Below, one piece after another: positions 33,419 to 43,582 of a DNA stretch of 64,000 bases; the stretch's first letter is position 1; the number at the start of each line of letters is the position of its first letter. The notes beneath the pieces are model-generated. The model saw nothing but the letters and a program-made list of their open reading frames with translations, was not told where the DNA came from and ran no database searches. Where the stretch lies: NCBI GenBank assembly GCA_001314865.1, contig LJZR01000004.1, forward strand, positions 124,001 to 188,000, given 5' to 3'. The stretch comes from Phormidesmis priestleyi Ana (GTDB taxonomy: Bacteria; Cyanobacteriota; Cyanobacteriia; Phormidesmidales; Phormidesmidaceae). Position numbers and translations under genes: made by a program.

Positions 33419-35848
33419 TTAATCAAACGGCCATTTCCAGTTGGTAATCTCATCTTGGTCTTTGCCGTGCTCATGGGCAAAGGCAATGCTCTCAATAATC
33501 TTGTTCTTCATTCTCTCTTTTACATGGCCTGCCGCCGAGCCCAGCTTAGGCACTCGGTTAATCACATCAATGACCAAATTAAAGCGGTCGATTTGGTTGT
33601 TAATGGCCAATTCTAAGGGGGTATTAATATTGCCTTCTTCCTTATAGCCGCGCACATGAATGCGCTCTTGATTTGAGCGACGATACACCAACTTATGAAT
33701 CAGCCAGGGATAGCCGTGAAAGTTAAAAATAACCGGCTTATCGGGCGTAAAAAGAGAGTTAAAATCCCAGTCATTTAAGCCGTGGGGATGCTCTCCTTCA
33801 GAGATTAGCCTGAACAAATCCACCACATTGACAAATCGCACTCTCAGCTTAGGAAATTCCTCTCGCAAAATCGCCGTCGCCGCCAGTGACTCCTTGGTTG
33901 GAATATCACCGCAGCAGGCCATCACCACATCGGGGACATCAGGCTCAATACCACAGTCATCATTGCTCGCCCAATCCCAAATGCCAATGCCTTTGGTGCA
34001 GTGCTGTATGGCTTCTTCCATCGGCAAGTACTGCAAATGCTTTTGCTTATCCGAAACAATCACATTGATATAGTCCACACTGCGAAAACAGTGATCTGCC
34101 ACCGATAGCAAACAATTGGCATCCGGGGGAAAGTAGGCCCGCACCACATCAGGGTTTTTGTTCGTGATCAGGTCTATATAGCCTGGATCTTGGTGGCTAA
34201 AGCCGTTGTGATCCTGCCGCCATACCAATGAAGAAAGAAGAATATTGAGAGAAGATATCGACCGACGCCAAGGCACATGGTTTTTACAAATGTCGAGCCA
34301 CTTAGCGTGCTGGTTAAACATTGAGTCCACCACATGGGCAAAGGCCTCATAGGTGTGGAACAAGCCATGGCGACCGGTGAGTAAGTAGCCTTCTAGCCAG
34401 CCTTGCAGCGTATGCTCACTGAGCATTTCCATCACCCGCCCATCGCGAGAGAGTTCACCGCCCTGCTCGTCTTCTGGGTACATCTCGGCCATCCACACTT
34501 TTTTGGTCACTTCGTACACATCTTGCAGACGGTTAGAGGCCGTTTCATCAGGCCCCATCAGGCGAAAGTTGTCAGGGTTTTGGCGAAAAATTTCTCGCAT
34601 TAAAAAGCCCAACACTTTGGTATTTTCAAATTCTTCAGTGCCGTGACTGTCCATTTGAATCGCAAAATCGCGGAATTCAGGCATTTTTAGCGCTCGACGC
34701 AGCAGGCCACCATTGGCGTGAGGGTTGGCGCTCATCCGCCGATTGCCCTCCGGCGCGATCACTTTTAGCTCAGGCACTAAGGCACCGTTTTCATCAAATA
34801 GCGCTTCGGGCTGGTAGCTGCGCATCCATTCGCCCAGCTTTTGAAGATGATCGGCGTTGTCGTGCATTCCACCCATGGGGACTTGGTGCGATCGCCAAAA
34901 ATCCTCCACTTTTTTGCCATCAACGGTTTTTGGCCCCGTCCAACCCTTGGGCGTACGCAGCACAATCATCGGCCAGCGAGGCCGCTCAATGATGCCGTTC
35001 ACTCTGGCATCTCGCTGAACTTCTTTAATTTTAAGAATGCACGCTTCCATGACCTCAGCCATTTTTTTGTGCATCTCAGCCGGGTCATTCCCCTCTACAA
35101 AATAAGGCGTATAGCCATAGCCTCGGAACAGATACTCCAACTCTTCATGAGAGATCCGAGCGAGAATAGTGGGGTTCGCAATCTTGTAACCATTTAGGTT
35201 TAAAACAGGCAGCACTGCCCCATCTCGGGCGGGGTTAATAAACTTATTAGAATGCCAAGCGGTTGCGAGCGGCCCCGTTTCGGCCTCACCATCGCCGACC
35301 ACCACGCAGGTAATGAGGTCAGGATTATCGAGCACAGACCCATAGGCATGAGAAACACTGTAGCCAAGCTCACCGCCTTCGTGAATAGAGCCCGGTGTTT
35401 CGGGCGTGACATGGCTACCAATATCACCCGGAAAAGAGAACTGCTTAAAAAACTTTTGCATCCCTTCGGCATCTTGAGTTTTATCCGGATACAGCTCGGT
35501 GTAGGTGCCTTCGAGATACACAGGCGCAAGTACGCCAGGGGCACCATGGCCCGGCCCCGCCATAAAGATCATGTCGAGATCGTACTTTTTAATTAGGCGG
35601 TTGCAATGTACATAGGTAAAGCTCAATGCGGGAGAAGCGCCCCAATGGCCCAGCAAACGATGTTTGACATGCTCTTTTTTAAGGTCTTCTTTGAGTAGCG
35701 GATTGTCGCGCAGGTATATCATGCCAACCGCTAGGTAAAGGCAGGCACGCCAGTAGGCATCTATTTTGCGCAGCGTTTCTTCCGAAAGGGGCTCGTTATT
35801 CATCGAAGCGCGAAAATCAGAAGATTGAGAAGAAATAGTTGCAGTCAT
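33419..35848 (-). CDS. xfp: Phosphoketolase
   Basis: A thiamine-pyrophosphate enzyme that splits xylulose-5-phosphate (and often fructose-6-phosphate) with phosphate, giving acetyl phosphate plus glyceraldehyde-3-phosphate or erythrose-4-phosphate. The 809-residue length is typical. Motifs include [20 protein letters not shown] near residue 63, [17 protein letters not shown] near 97, [15 protein letters not shown]-like [15 protein letters not shown] near 155, and the cofactor motif [20 protein letters not shown] near 182. Acetate kinase follows directly, so acetyl phosphate can be turned into ATP. Confidence 0.94.
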   Translation of the reverse strand: MTATISSQSSDFRASMNNEPLSEETLRKIDAYWRACLYLAVGMIYLRDNPLLKEDLKKEHVKHRLLGHWGASPALSFTYVHCNRLIKKYDLDMIFMAGPGHGAPGVLAPVYLEGTYTELYPDKTQDAEGMQKFFKQFSFPGDIGSHVTPETPGSIHEGGELGYSVSHAYGSVLDNPDLITCVVVGDGEAETGPLATAWHSNKFINPARDGAVLPVLNLNGYKIANPTILARISHEELEYLFRGYGYTPYFVEGNDPAEMHKKMAEVMEACILKIKEVQRDARVNGIIERPRWPMIVLRTPKGWTGPKTVDGKKVEDFWRSHQVPMGGMHDNADHLQKLGEWMRSYQPEALFDENGALVPELKVIAPEGNRRMSANPHANGGLLRRALKMPEFRDFAIQMDSHGTEEFENTKVLGFLMREIFRQNPDNFRLMGPDETASNRLQDVYEVTKKVWMAEMYPEDEQGGELSRDGRVMEMLSEHTLQGWLEGYLLTGRHGLFHTYEAFAHVVDSMFNQHAKWLDICKNHVPWRRSISSLNILLSSLVWRQDHNGFSHQDPGYIDLITNKNPDVVRAYFPPDANCLLSVADHCFRSVDYINVIVSDKQKHLQYLPMEEAIQHCTKGIGIWDWASNDDCGIEPDVPDVVMACCGDIPTKESLAATAILREEFPKLRVRFVNVVDLFRLISEGEHPHGLNDWDFNSLFTPDKPVIFNFHGYPWLIHKLVYRRSNQERIHVRGYKEEGNINTPLELAINNQIDRFNLVIDVINRVPKLGSAAGHVKERMKNKIIESIAFAHEHGKDQDEITNWKWPFD

Positions 35849-35983
35849 TATCTATGCGTTCCAAATACCTTTCAAATACTAAAGAAGAGACCGGATATGC
35901 CCAGACAAAATAACCTAAACGACTCTGTACTAGACGACGGCTCACCTGATAGGCCCATCACTCGTAGATTATGGCTAACATAG

Positions 35984-36024
35984 CATTTCTTTTCAACCAT
36001 TCTTTTCAATCATTCTTTTCAACA
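35984..36024. repeat. 13-nt tandem repeat, 3 copies
   Basis: ATTCTTTTCAATC-type units occur three times between the divergent phosphoketolase and alpha/beta-hydrolase genes. Confidence 0.9.
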
Positions 36025-36071
36025 TTTGATACGGTGAGAAACTGAGTCAGCGAGGGTCTATAAAAACAGCT

Positions 36072-37133
36072 ATGAATAGTCGATTAACTAAGCTGAGTGC
36101 GGTTATTTTACTGACGGTAGGGGTGATTGTGCTGCTCTCGCCCCTCAATAGTCAATGGCTAAATTGGTATTTGGCTTTTAACAGTACATTGCTTAAGCTC
36201 ATCGTCGATTTAACTCGGGTCAGCCTAATTGCGCTACTGCTCGCAGGGCTGCTTTCGCCGTTTGAGTCTTTGGGCTGGTGGGCGGGTTGGTATGGCGATG
36301 GAATTGAAACGCATATCCCAGCAACTATCCCCATGAATCTATCGGCAAAGTCTTCAAGCTTGCCGCAGCCTAGCCGCTACATCATTTATTTAGACGGTAT
36401 TTCTCAAAGCAGTGCTGACTATCCCAAGCGCGTTCAAAACTTTTTAAACACGCTGGCAGCGGCTCTGCCCTCTGATATGGTGTTCATTCAAGACATCATG
36501 GCGTATTCGGCGCTGAATCGGCCGCTGACCATTCAGCGGCCTTTTGCTCGGGTTTGGCGCGGCATAAACCATATTGAAACCTGGAATGCCAATAGCCCGC
36601 TAGATATTTTTGTGAACTTGCGCAATACCTTTCAGGTGGCAGTCTCTACAGACAATCGCTACGGCCCTGTATTTAACCGAGGAACAGCGCAGGTGATATT
36701 AAACAGTTTGCGGCAGCGGGGCTATCAGCCCGGCGAGCCCATTACGCTAATAGGCTACAGCGGCGGGGCGCAGGTGGCACTCGGCGCTGTGACTTATCTT
36801 AAGTACGCACTAGATGCACCGATTGAAGTAATTTCTATCTCGGGGGTGGTGAGTGGCAATAACGGGGTGGCGCTCATTGACCGGCTATATCATTTAAAGG
36901 GCGATCGCGACCTGCTCGCCCAGCTCGGCGCGATTATGTTTCCTAAGCGCTGGCCCATCATGTCTTGGTCAAGCTGGAACCTAGCCAAGGTAGAAGGCCG
37001 AGTGCAGCTCATTTCACTCGGCCCTGTTAGCCATAGTGGCCCAAGCGGCCCTATCGATCCGGTGGCAACCTTACCGAATGGCAACAGTCACCTTGGCCAA
37101 ACGATGGATATTGTCATGAGCATTTTGACTTGA
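36072..37133 (+). CDS. Membrane-anchored alpha/beta-hydrolase-like protein
   Basis: A 353-residue protein of uncertain function. Two hydrophobic helices lie at about residues 8-27 and 45-62. A soluble domain follows, starting near RYIIYLDGISQSS (residue 102). It contains ITLIGYSGGAQVALGAVTYL near 220; the GYSGG nucleophile elbow suggests a serine hydrolase or lipase-like fold. A conserved His candidate is in GNSHLGQT near the end. The substrate cannot be told. It converges with glmU, and a 15-bp hairpin lies between the two. Confidence 0.65.
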   Translation: MNSRLTKLSAVILLTVGVIVLLSPLNSQWLNWYLAFNSTLLKLIVDLTRVSLIALLLAGLLSPFESLGWWAGWYGDGIETHIPATIPMNLSAKSSSLPQPSRYIIYLDGISQSSADYPKRVQNFLNTLAAALPSDMVFIQDIMAYSALNRPLTIQRPFARVWRGINHIETWNANSPLDIFVNLRNTFQVAVSTDNRYGPVFNRGTAQVILNSLRQRGYQPGEPITLIGYSGGAQVALGAVTYLKYALDAPIEVISISGVVSGNNGVALIDRLYHLKGDRDLLAQLGAIMFPKRWPIMSWSSWNLAKVEGRVQLISLGPVSHSGPSGPIDPVATLPNGNSHLGQTMDIVMSILT

Positions 37134-37151
37134 GCTGGATTTTATTTTGGC

Positions 37152-37194
37152 TCGATTTCAACTCGATTTCGGCTCGATTTCGAGTTGAAATCGA
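37152..37194. terminator. Bidirectional hairpin between convergent genes
   Basis: TCGATTTCAACTCGA (37152-37166) and TCGAGTTGAAATCGA (37180-37194) are perfect 15-bp complements around a 13-base loop. It lies between the stops of the hydrolase gene and glmU. Flanking T-runs are weak, but placement fits a shared terminator. Confidence 0.65.
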
Positions 37195-37199
37195 CTTGG

Positions 37200-38576
37200 T
37201 TATGGCTGCGAGTCTTCTCTAATGTATCTGGGTTTCCAGCCAGGAATTGTTTTTTGGGGCGATCGCGTCAACGCCAAACAATCAGGCGCTACATCTTTAG
37301 TCAGGGTAGAGCCTGCTGCGATGGTGACATCTTCGCCAATTGTAATGGGGGCAACCAGAGTCGTGTTCGCGCCGGTTTTAACGCGATCGCCCAGCACCGT
37401 CTTGTGCTTGTACTTGCCATCATAGTTCGCAGTAATCGTCCCGGCCCCGACATTCACCTGCGCGCCTAGCTCAGCATCTCCCAAGTAAGAAAGATGCGCC
37501 ATATTGCTATTGGCCCCAATGGTCGATTTTTTAATTTCAACAAAGTTACCAATCCGACAGTTCTCTGCGACCTGTGCCTGTCCTCGAATATGAGCAAAGG
37601 GGCCAATGCGTCCGCCCGCAGCGATCGCACTGTCAGTCACCATCGAATGCACCAGCAGCGTATTTTCGCCAATCGTGCTGTTCTCAACCAAAGCACCTGG
37701 GCCAATCCGACAGCCCGCCTTAATCACCGAATTTCCACGGAGGTTTGTCTGTGGTTCAATAATCACATCGGGCTCTACCGTAACCGTCGAGTCAATAGTA
37801 ATGCTCTCAGCGTTGATCAGCGTCACACCCGACAGCATGAGCGCATCTTTAATCCGCCTTTGCATCACCGCTTCTGCTTCAGAAAGCTGCTTACGATTGT
37901 TAATTCCAGCCACTTCAGCCGGAGAGGTATCCATCGCCATCACCGGCGAAAGATCTTTAATCACATCGGTAAGATAATACTCGTTTTGATCATTGTCAGA
38001 CTTTAAATGCGGCAAAATCGTCATTAGCGCCGACCAATTAAAGCAATAGATTCCGGCATTGGTTCTGTTGTTCTTGCGCTGCGCTTCTGTGCAGTCACGA
38101 TGCTCAATAATCTCTTGAACAATCAGATTTTCATCGCAAAACACGCGGCCATAGCCCGTTGGATCATCCATTTGCGCCGTTAGAATCGTAGCGGCATTGC
38201 CATTATCGGTATGGGTTTTCAGCATACTTTCAATGGTTTCGGGCTTCAGCAAAGGCACATCACCGTTGAGCACCAGCAAGTTACCTTCAAACCCTTCTAG
38301 CGCCGGAATCACCTGCTGTACAGCATGGCCTGTGCCGAGTTGCTCGGTTTGTTCAACAAATTCTATGCCTTCTACATGCGCTAGCGCGTCTTTCACTTGC
38401 GCTGCTTCGTAACCTACAATGGCCAGTTTGCGAGTTGGATTCATCCCGGCTGTGCTGGCCAGCACATTTTCCACCAGGGTAAGACCGCTCAGGCGGTGCA
38501 GCACCTTGGGCAAAGATGACCTCATACGGGTGCCTTTGCCCGCTGCTAAGATTGCGATCGCCAGTGAATCCGCCAT
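37200..38576 (-). CDS. glmU: Bifunctional GlmU (GlcN-1-P acetyltransferase / UDP-GlcNAc pyrophosphorylase)
   Basis: Makes UDP-N-acetylglucosamine for peptidoglycan and lipopolysaccharide. The 458-residue protein has the N-terminal nucleotidyltransferase motif ILAAGKGTRMRSSLPKVLH (residues ~9-27), GTGHAVQQ near 81 and NGDVPLL near 103. A left-handed beta-helix with hexapeptide repeats follows from about residue 250 (IGPGALVENSTIGENTLL). The acetyltransferase region holds NVGAGTITANYDGKYKHKT near 375. Length and order are normal. It ends just beyond the shared hairpin. Confidence 0.95.
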   Translation of the reverse strand: MADSLAIAILAAGKGTRMRSSLPKVLHRLSGLTLVENVLASTAGMNPTRKLAIVGYEAAQVKDALAHVEGIEFVEQTEQLGTGHAVQQVIPALEGFEGNLLVLNGDVPLLKPETIESMLKTHTDNGNAATILTAQMDDPTGYGRVFCDENLIVQEIIEHRDCTEAQRKNNRTNAGIYCFNWSALMTILPHLKSDNDQNEYYLTDVIKDLSPVMAMDTSPAEVAGINNRKQLSEAEAVMQRRIKDALMLSGVTLINAESITIDSTVTVEPDVIIEPQTNLRGNSVIKAGCRIGPGALVENSTIGENTLLVHSMVTDSAIAAGGRIGPFAHIRGQAQVAENCRIGNFVEIKKSTIGANSNMAHLSYLGDAELGAQVNVGAGTITANYDGKYKHKTVLGDRVKTGANTTLVAPITIGEDVTIAAGSTLTKDVAPDCLALTRSPQKTIPGWKPRYIREDSQP

Positions 38577-38625
38577 AAATCCTCATTAAAGTTCAGAGTA
38601 TCAGGTATCAGAAGAACAAAGCGCT

Positions 38626-39015
38626 CTAATCCGGCACCATTGCAATACACTCAATTTCCACCCGCACATCCTTCGGCAACCGAGCCACCTCCACACAGGC
38701 CCTTGCAGGCGCATCTGTATCGCCAAAATGCTTGGCATACACCTCATTCATCGCCGCAAAGTCATTCATATCCTTTAGGAACACCGATGTTTTAACCACC
38801 TGCGAGAGATCCGAACCCGCTGCTTTCACCACCGCCGCCAAATTTTCCAATACCTTCTCAGTCTGCTCAGCGACCGTCGTGCCAACCAGCTCACCCGTGG
38901 CTGCGTCCAGCGGAATTTGCCCTGCGACAAACAGCATTGCCCCCGAAGCAACAACGCCTTGATTGTAAGGGCCTACAGGAGCAGGTGCCTGATCGGTCTG
39001 AATAATTTTGCGCAC
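38626..39015 (-). CDS. ridA: RidA family enamine/imine deaminase
   Basis: RidA hydrolyses reactive enamine/imine intermediates released by PLP enzymes. The 129-residue product matches the family length when started at GTG 39013-39015 (VRKIIQTDQAPAPVGPYNQG). Other motifs are FVAGQIPLDAATGELVG, the LSQVVKTSVFLKDMNDFAAM region and the C-terminal signature PARACVEVARLPKDVRVEIE. The substrate-binding Arg is in PARACVEV. A longer upstream ATG would add 25 unlikely residues. Confidence 0.92.
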   Translation of the reverse strand: MRKIIQTDQAPAPVGPYNQGVVASGAMLFVAGQIPLDAATGELVGTTVAEQTEKVLENLAAVVKAAGSDLSQVVKTSVFLKDMNDFAAMNEVYAKHFGDTDAPARACVEVARLPKDVRVEIECIAMVPD

Positions 39016-39118
39016 GGTGGTTTGTATATACGATAGGTCGAGGCTTATTTTAAGCCGTGAGGTAGGGCATCGCAATGCTTTAGGCGACAAGACATTGCAA
39101 TGCGGCTATCTGCTTCCC

Positions 39119-39658
39119 TTACACCGACAAACGAGGCCGGTGACCATAATGGCGGTAGCGCCAGTAGTCTTGCAGAATCTTTGCATGGTCAAAGCACAGC
39201 GATTCAGGCATTTCCCAAGCATTCATCATAGCCAAGCTTTTGGCATCATCTTGAGCCGTGGCTTCCCCTGTTGCCGTCGCAATAAATACAATGCTTAAGG
39301 TGTGCTGACGCGCATCGCGATCGGGATCTGAATACACATAAAACTGCTCTATAAGCGTTACCGCCAAATTAGTCTCCTCTTTGGCCTCTCTGAGCGCAGC
39401 GGTTTCTACCGACTCGCCGTAGTCTACAAAGCCACCTGGCAAGGCCCAACCGTAAGGCTCATTTAGCCGCTCAATAAGTACAATGGGTCGCTGCGGGCGA
39501 TCGCACATTTCGATAATCAAATCCACCGTAGGCGCAGGGTTCCGATAGCCAGATTGAGAACCAGTTTGCGAGCCAGTTTGAGAACCAGTTTGCGAGTTGG
39601 TTTGAGAGTCGGTTCGAGATCCAGGTTGCTGCGCCATAACCGCATAAAATTTGCTCAA
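39119..39658 (-). CDS. Nudix hydrolase with SQTG repeat N-terminus
   Basis: A 179-residue Nudix protein that would hydrolyse a nucleoside diphosphate linked to another moiety. The Nudix box is [20 protein letters not shown] (residues ~77-96), matching G-x5-E-x7-REUxEE. A following [18 protein letters not shown] resembles ADP-ribose/NADH-type members, but I do not name the substrate. Residues ~13-37 are a low-complexity (SQTG) stretch from a 12-nt repeat, which looks dispensable. A second ATG lies 7 codons in. Confidence 0.85.
   Translation of the reverse strand: MSKFYAVMAQQPGSRTDSQTNSQTGSQTGSQTGSQSGYRNPAPTVDLIIEMCDRPQRPIVLIERLNEPYGWALPGGFVDYGESVETAALREAKEETNLAVTLIEQFYVYSDPDRDARQHTLSIVFIATATGEATAQDDAKSLAMMNAWEMPESLCFDHAKILQDYWRYRHYGHRPRLSV
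39550..39622. repeat. 12-nt in-frame repeat (SQTG) in the Nudix gene
   Basis: CCAGTTTGAGAA/CCAGTTTGCGAG units alternate about five to six times; later copies drift to GGTTTGAGAGTC. Confidence 0.92.
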
Positions 39659-39749
39659 GTTTTAACATTCTCTCACGCTTCTTTCCAAAAGCAGAGTTTT
39701 GGGCCGATGCGCCCGTGATACAGTGCTGAACAATGATACAAAAGTGCGT

Positions 39750-41267
39750 ATGTCCTTCCATCGAGCCAGTGGCATTTTGCTACACCCCACATCTTTACCG
39801 GGCCGCTTTGGCATTGGTGACCTAGGGGCACAAGCTTACCGATTTGTCGATTTTTTAGAAGCGAGTCAGCAAACAATCTGGCAAATTTTGCCGCTCGGCC
39901 CCACAGGTCATGGCAACTCGCCCTACATGGCCTACTCCGCCATGGCCGGAAATCCCCTACTCATCAACCTCGAAAATCTTCAGGCACAGGGGCTGCTCAA
40001 CGAAGACGACCTCTCAATGGATCACGGCTTTAGCGACAGCACCGTAGACTATCAAGGTGCTTATGCCTTTAAGCTTTCACGCCTGCGACGTGCCTCAGAA
40101 AAGTTCAAAGAAATCGCCAATGGTGAAGACCGCAGCGCCTTCGATCAGTTCCGTAAAGACTGCCGCAGCTGGCTAGAAGACTACGGCCTGTTTATGGCTT
40201 TAAAGGACAACAACGGCGGCCTACCCTGGACCCGGTGGGACAAATCCATCGCTCGACGCGATCCGTTTACGCTCAACCAAGCCAGAGTAGATTTGGCCGC
40301 TGAGATCTTTTTTCATGAGTATATGCAGTTTGAGTTTTACCGGCAGTGGTCCGGGGTAAAACGCTACGCCAACGATCGCGGTATTCGCATTGTGGGCGAT
40401 ATGCCCATTTACGTCGCCCATGACAGCGCCGATGTATGGGCTCGCCCTGAAAACTTTATGCTAGATGAAGAAACGCTAGAAGCCGCGCAAATGGCTGGCG
40501 TACCGCCCGACTACTTTAGCGCCACAGGTCAGCTGTGGGGCAACCCCATTTACAACTGGGAAAAACTCCAAGCCGACGGCTTTAGCTGGTGGTTAGAACG
40601 CATTCAAACGCTGCTCGATCAGGTCGATATTATTCGGATTGATCACTTTAGAGCCTTTGCCGCCTATTGGGTGGTGCCCGCTGGCCATGAAAACGCCATC
40701 AATGGAGAGTGGGTAGAGGCCCCAGGCGCAGCCTTTTTTGAAACGGTAGACCAAAAACTCGGCAAGCTACCCTTTTTGGCGGAAGACCTAGGATTGATTG
40801 ATGAAGCCGTTGAAACGCTGCGCGACCAGTTTGACTTTCCCGGCATGAAAATCCTTCAATTTGCCTTTGGCGGCGACCATAAAAATCCTTACCTGCCTTT
40901 TAACATTGGCAGCAACTTTGTGGTGTACACCGGCACCCACGACAACGACACCACCGTAGGCTGGTACAACAGCAGCGCTTCAGACTACGAAAAGCAGCGA
41001 CTAGCCGCCTATGTTGGCTCATTCAATCCCATTAGCGTTCATTGGGCCATGATTCGCTTAGCGATGGCTTCTCGGGCTAACCAGGCAGTCACACCCCTGC
41101 AAGATTTACTCGGGCTAGGCAGCGAAGCTCGGATGAATACGCCAGGCGTTGGAGAAGGTAACTGGGAATGGCGCTATACCGATGCCATGCTGACGCCGAC
41201 TATTTGCGAGCAGCTAAGACAGCTCACTGAACTGTATGGGCGATCGCGCGATCAAGACACCGAATAA
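39750..41267 (+). CDS. malQ: 4-alpha-glucanotransferase
   Basis: Amylomaltase/disproportionating enzyme (GH77) acting on maltodextrins during glycogen turnover. The 505-residue protein begins MSFHRASGILLHPTSLPGRF, then GIGDLGAQAYRFVDFL. Catalytic regions are VDIIRIDHFRAF (nucleophile Asp), PFLAEDLGLID (acid/base Glu) and YTGTHDNDTTVGW (third Asp). I prefer ATG 39750 to an earlier frame start at 39699, which precedes the conserved beginning. It diverges from the Nudix gene. Confidence 0.94.
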   Translation: MSFHRASGILLHPTSLPGRFGIGDLGAQAYRFVDFLEASQQTIWQILPLGPTGHGNSPYMAYSAMAGNPLLINLENLQAQGLLNEDDLSMDHGFSDSTVDYQGAYAFKLSRLRRASEKFKEIANGEDRSAFDQFRKDCRSWLEDYGLFMALKDNNGGLPWTRWDKSIARRDPFTLNQARVDLAAEIFFHEYMQFEFYRQWSGVKRYANDRGIRIVGDMPIYVAHDSADVWARPENFMLDEETLEAAQMAGVPPDYFSATGQLWGNPIYNWEKLQADGFSWWLERIQTLLDQVDIIRIDHFRAFAAYWVVPAGHENAINGEWVEAPGAAFFETVDQKLGKLPFLAEDLGLIDEAVETLRDQFDFPGMKILQFAFGGDHKNPYLPFNIGSNFVVYTGTHDNDTTVGWYNSSASDYEKQRLAAYVGSFNPISVHWAMIRLAMASRANQAVTPLQDLLGLGSEARMNTPGVGEGNWEWRYTDAMLTPTICEQLRQLTELYGRSRDQDTE

Positions 41268-41317
41268 CCGAACCTCATAACCGAACCTCTTTACCTACCA
41301 AGCTTTGCTACGCTGAA

Positions 41318-41353
41318 ATTTACAACAGCGTATAGGCACATACTGTTGTAAAT
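41318..41353. promoter_or_regulatory. 11-bp inverted repeat upstream of the DnaJ-like gene
   Basis: ATTTACAACAG (41318-41328) and CTGTTGTAAAT (41343-41353) are perfect complements around 14 bases, 42 bases before the DnaJ-like ATG. It is not the CIRCE heat-shock element. It may be an operator or the malQ terminator; no T-run follows. Confidence 0.45.
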
Positions 41354-41394
41354 AACAGGCAAAGATTTGGATATTAGTAGGAGGAACGCTGAGG

Positions 41395-42438
41395 ATGGCT
41401 GCGACTGACTTCAAAGATTACTACGCCATTTTGGGGGTCAGTAAAACGGCAGATGCGAGCGACATTAAGCGTTCGTTTCGTAAACTTGCGCGTAAATACC
41501 ATCCTGACGTAAACCCCAACAACAAAGCCGCTGAAGCCAAGTTTAAAGAAGTCAGCGAAGCCTACGAAGTACTCGGCGATGCAGACAAACGCAAAAAGTA
41601 CGATCAGTTCGGCCAGTACTGGCAGCAGGCAGATCGGGCCGGTGGCGGCGTCCCTGGCGGTGGCTTTGGGGGCCCTGGTGCGGGCGTAGGCGGCTTTGAC
41701 TTTGGCGCATACGGCAGCTTTGACGACTTTATCAATGAGCTGCTGGGCCGGATGGGTACAGGTGGTGCGGGTGGCCCTGGTGGCAGCCGCCGCAGCTATA
41801 GTTACCAGCAAAGTCCCGGTGGCTTTAGCACTGACGGCTTCGGCTTCGATACTAGAACGGCAGGTCGAGCCAACAGTCGATCTGCCATGGGAAAAGGCGC
41901 ATTAGACCAAGAAGCCACTCTTAAGCTCAGCCTGTCTGAGGCATTTCACGGCGCTCAAAAGCGATTTACCATTGGTAAAGAATCGGTCACGGTGCAAATT
42001 CCGGCAGGGGTAAAATCTGGCAGTAAAATTCGGCTCAAAGGCAAAGGAGCCACCAATCCTCAATCCGGACAGCGCGGCGATGTGTATTTGATTGTAGAGC
42101 TGCTGCCTCACGGATTTTTCCAATTTGATGGCGACAACCTGGTGTGCGAAGTGCCGATTGCACCCGACGAGGCGGTGCTAGGGGCAAAGGTATCGGTACC
42201 GACGCCCGATAGTAAGGTAACCGTGAGCATTCCGGCAGGTGTAAAGTCGGGGCAGTCACTACGGCTACGGGGCAAAGGCTGGCCCACCAAAAAAGGGCAA
42301 GATCGCACTGACCTGTTGGTAAAAGTGATCATTACGCCGCCCCAGGATTTAAGCGCAGCCGAAAAGTCTTTATACGAGAAAATTCGCGACAGCCGCAAGC
42401 AAGACCCCAGAGCGAGTATTGCCAACATCCACCTGTAG
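41395..42438 (+). CDS. DnaJ-class co-chaperone (CbpA-like, no zinc finger)
   Basis: A 347-residue J-domain protein that would stimulate an Hsp70 ATPase. The J domain is residues ~6-72 ([20 protein letters not shown]) with the essential HPD in [12 protein letters not shown] Gly/Phe-rich linker spans ~80-160. Two C-terminal beta-barrel substrate-binding domains follow ([19 protein letters not shown] and its second copy [20 protein letters not shown]). The CxxCxGxG zinc repeats of class A DnaJ are absent, giving class B. GGAGGA lies upstream of the ATG. Confidence 0.92.
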   Translation: MAATDFKDYYAILGVSKTADASDIKRSFRKLARKYHPDVNPNNKAAEAKFKEVSEAYEVLGDADKRKKYDQFGQYWQQADRAGGGVPGGGFGGPGAGVGGFDFGAYGSFDDFINELLGRMGTGGAGGPGGSRRSYSYQQSPGGFSTDGFGFDTRTAGRANSRSAMGKGALDQEATLKLSLSEAFHGAQKRFTIGKESVTVQIPAGVKSGSKIRLKGKGATNPQSGQRGDVYLIVELLPHGFFQFDGDNLVCEVPIAPDEAVLGAKVSVPTPDSKVTVSIPAGVKSGQSLRLRGKGWPTKKGQDRTDLLVKVIITPPQDLSAAEKSLYEKIRDSRKQDPRASIANIHL

Positions 42439-42469
42439 AAACCGTCTTAATCAAGCATTCATAAATGCA

Positions 42470-43399
42470 TCAGTGATTGGCGGGTACGATATCGTTTTTT
42501 TGCTTCCAGGTTGCTTTTAAAGTATCTAAAAAGGCAAAAACAGGGGGCGTTTGCAAAGCATCGGCCAGAGTAATGACCCCAATGACTCTTTGTAGGGGCA
42601 CAGGTAGCGATCGCACCACGACATCATCCGGAATAGGCTCAGCCGCCAGCTGCGCAATAATCGTTGCGCCTAGCCCTCGCCTTACCATACTTACCACCGT
42701 AGAGTCTTCTTTGACTTCATAGGCTGGCAGAATCGTCTGACCATTGCGCAGCAGGTATTGATCCACATTGTAACGACAGCCATCATCGGGCAGCGGTAAA
42801 ATCAGCGGTAGCGCCGTTAGGTCATCCCAGCTCAGCGGCCCTTCCCCTTGAGGCGCTTTATCCTTGGGCATTAGCACCACATAGTCATCTCTAAACAGCT
42901 CCCAGGCATCAAATGCCTCACTCACGGGCAAATAGGTAAAGCCTACATCAGCCTCGCCGCGTCGCAATATCTCTTCGGCCCCACGCACATCATTGCCTTC
43001 ACCAATCGAAACGCTAATCCCCGGATACTGCTTCCGAAATTCTTCAATCACAACCGGCAGCACATGGGTCGCTACACTACGAAAGCCCACCACCCGCACT
43101 AAGCCCGCCTGCAATCCTTTGGCATCTTGCGCCTTGCGCCCAATTACCTTTAGCAAACCCAGCATTTTAGTGGCTTCGTTCGTCACATCTTGGCCCACGG
43201 GGGTCAGCACTGCACCTTGCCGACCTCGGCTGAGCAAACTCACACCGAGTTCTTCTTCTAGGGTGGCGATCGCATGACTCACCGCCGACTGTGACAGATC
43301 CAACTTCGCAGCCGCGTCGCTAAAAGTGCCCGTACGCGCGATCGCTACTAGCGCCCGTAATTGAGACAGCTTAATTCGATTGACATTAATCTCAGCCAT
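42470..43399 (-). CDS. LysR family transcriptional regulator
   Basis: A 309-residue regulator. The N-terminal winged helix-turn-helix (LSQLRALVAIARTGTFSDAA, then LDLSQSAVSHAIATLEEELG) spans residues ~8-65. A LysR substrate-binding domain follows from ~95 (VRVVGFRSVATHVLPVVIEE). The ligand is unknown. I place the start at ATG 43399 (MAEINVNRIK); an open extension to 43516 is not family-like. It is divergent from the exonuclease gene, which may be a target. Between them lie inverted copies of GGATGAA/TTCATCC. Confidence 0.88.
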   Translation of the reverse strand: MAEINVNRIKLSQLRALVAIARTGTFSDAAAKLDLSQSAVSHAIATLEEELGVSLLSRGRQGAVLTPVGQDVTNEATKMLGLLKVIGRKAQDAKGLQAGLVRVVGFRSVATHVLPVVIEEFRKQYPGISVSIGEGNDVRGAEEILRRGEADVGFTYLPVSEAFDAWELFRDDYVVLMPKDKAPQGEGPLSWDDLTALPLILPLPDDGCRYNVDQYLLRNGQTILPAYEVKEDSTVVSMVRRGLGATIIAQLAAEPIPDDVVVRSLPVPLQRVIGVITLADALQTPPVFAFLDTLKATWKQKNDIVPANH

Positions 43400-43547
43400 A
43401 GAAGAAAAGTCAGAAGGAGGAGGGATGAAGGATGAGTTTAAAGCGGCAAGCGGCTTTCCATCAATAATTCTTTTTATTTTTATAGTGTAGGTCAACCCTC
43501 TTAGCGCCTCACCCATCGTTCATACTTCATCACTCACTCACTCATTC

Positions 43548-43575
43548 TTCATCCTTCATCCTTCATCCTTCATCC
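43548..43575. repeat. Heptamer tandem repeat TTCATCC x 4
   Basis: Four exact copies just before the ATG of the exonuclease gene. Two inverted copies (GGATGAAGGATGAG, 43423-43436) sit near the LysR start, so a hairpin between the two is possible. Confidence 0.93.
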
Positions 43576-43582
43576 CTCTCCC

